From Sphingomonas bacterium (GTDB taxonomy: Bacteria > Pseudomonadota > Alphaproteobacteria > Sphingomonadales > Sphingomonadaceae), in assembly GCA_026785965.1 (NCBI GenBank), contig JAJAYY010000151.1, positions 1 through 7,578 of the forward strand: 7,578 bases of DNA, read 5' to 3'. Shown here piece after piece: positions 6,951 through 7,578 of the stretch. Both the position numbers and the translations under genes were made by a program. The notes under the pieces are model-generated. The model did no database searches. It was not told the origin of the DNA and worked only from the letters and a program-made list of their open reading frames with translations. How positions within the stretch are numbered: position 1 is the first letter of the stretch; every line of letters begins with the position of its first letter.

Positions 6951-7578
6951 CAGGCTTTGCCGGCTTTCGCTTGCTTGAGCTCGGGGAGCAAAGCGTAAAG
7001 CGTGTCGAGGCACGATCCGGCAAGATATTTCGAGCGCTCGGGGCTCCAGCCATAGACCTCGTCGGGGAGGTCGAAATTATCCTTGAACGGCATTTCGAGG
7101 GTCATCGACACCGCGCCGAAGCGCTCGGCGAGCTGGGTCGTCGACATCGACAGATTGGCCTGGCCGGCGGGCGGGATCTCATAGCCCTGACGGGTCTGGA
7201 AATCGGGCGACAATTTTTCGAGCGTGTCCGAAAACAGCTTGAACAGGCGCGACTGGTTGGTCGTCAGCGACGGAATGCCTTCGAACCCGGCGAGGAAATT
7301 GGCCGGGATCGCTTCGTCGCCGTGGATGTCCATCGCGAAATCGACCCCGGTCTGGTCCATCCGGTTGCGCACGCACAGCACTTCGGGACTCTGCTCGGCA
7401 GTCGGGTTATGCCATTCGCGGTTGAGGTTCACGCCGACCGCATTGGTCCGCAAATGCCCGCGCCGCGACCCGTCGGGGTTCATGTTGGGAACGACATGGA
7501 AGGTGCATTCGGTGCGCAGCACGCGCGCGATCGGGTCGTCGCTGTCGGTGAGCTTCTCGAGCGCGCCTTCCATCCACC
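6950..7578 (-). CDS. M14 zinc carboxypeptidase of the cytosolic carboxypeptidase (CCP/AGBL-like) type, C-terminal part, 5' end outside window
   Basis: Predicted zinc metallocarboxypeptidase. About 209 codons lie in the window; the frame is open through the right edge, and the ATG at 7573 is internal (a Trp codon precedes it in frame). Numbering from that Met, the fragment shows [19 protein letters not shown] (26-44) followed by GVNLNREW (47-54), the arrangement that places substrate-binding Asn and Arg residues in the CCP-like branch. It also has the zinc-ligand block MDIHGDE with His84, and TLEMPFKDN (158-166) with Glu160 as the likely catalytic base. The remaining zinc ligands (HxxE) would be upstream, outside the window. 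The C-terminus is Lys/Ala rich. Bacterial members of this branch have no settled physiological substrate; eukaryotic relatives trim C-terminal glutamates. No signal peptide can be judged here. The stop codon overlaps the gpmA start by one base. Confidence 0.88.
   Translation of the reverse strand, partial: WMEGALEKLTDSDDPIARVLRTECTFHVVPNMNPDGSRRGHLRTNAVGVNLNREWHNPTAEQSPEVLCVRNRMDQTGVDFAMDIHGDEAIPANFLAGFEGIPSLTTNQSRLFKLFSDTLEKLSPDFQTRQGYEIPPAGQANLSMSTTQLAERFGAVSMTLEMPFKDNFDLPDEVYGWSPERSKYLAGSCLDTLYALLPELKQAKAGKA

Noticed and set aside
6234..6998. A 254-codon plus-strand frame opposite gpmA
   Set aside because: Shadow of gpmA, which is intact; the composition is typical of antisense GC-rich frames.
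1..7578. CRISPR arrays, tRNA or rRNA genes, insertion sequences, phage or defence genes
   Set aside because: Reading both strands showed no spaced repeat arrays, cloverleaf-like segments, transposase or integrase motifs, or abrupt composition change.

Overview
The window looks like core chromosome of an alphaproteobacterium, most probably a sphingomonad (Sphingomonadales). The reasons are high GC content, G/C-rich third codon positions, the character of the LepA and diguanylate cyclase proteins, and the mix of housekeeping genes. This taxonomic call is inference from sequence character, without a database comparison. The window is gene-dense, with gaps of about 50-145 bases. I see no insertion sequence, phage gene, CRISPR array, tRNA or rRNA.

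Layout, left to right: the first 300 codons of lepA (elongation factor 4) on the minus strand, running off the left edge; a divergent gap with the promoter and ribosome binding site of a large plus-strand M16 metalloprotease lipoprotein (939 aa); a short convergent gap with a strong hairpin; purK and purE on the minus strand (order of transcription purE then purK), the two-step route from AIR to CAIR in purine synthesis; a divergent gap with a perfect DnaA-box sequence next to a GANTC site; a small plus-strand single-domain diguanylate cyclase; a second convergent gap with a perfect hairpin; then gpmA (phosphoglycerate mutase) on the minus strand, whose start codon overlaps the stop codon of an upstream M14 carboxypeptidase that runs off the right edge.

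How the genes relate: purE-purK and the M14 peptidase-gpmA pair are the two likely cotranscribed units. The other genes are single units separated by divergent promoters or convergent hairpins. There is no sign that the window as a whole forms one pathway.

I found no convincing undescribed system. The points most worth a second look are: a non-conservative change in the guanine-specificity motif of LepA (IKID where NKID is expected); the split of catalytic features between the two halves of the M16 protease; the DnaA-box/GANTC pair in front of the diguanylate cyclase; and the one-base overlap that couples a glycolytic mutase to a cytosolic-carboxypeptidase-like enzyme.
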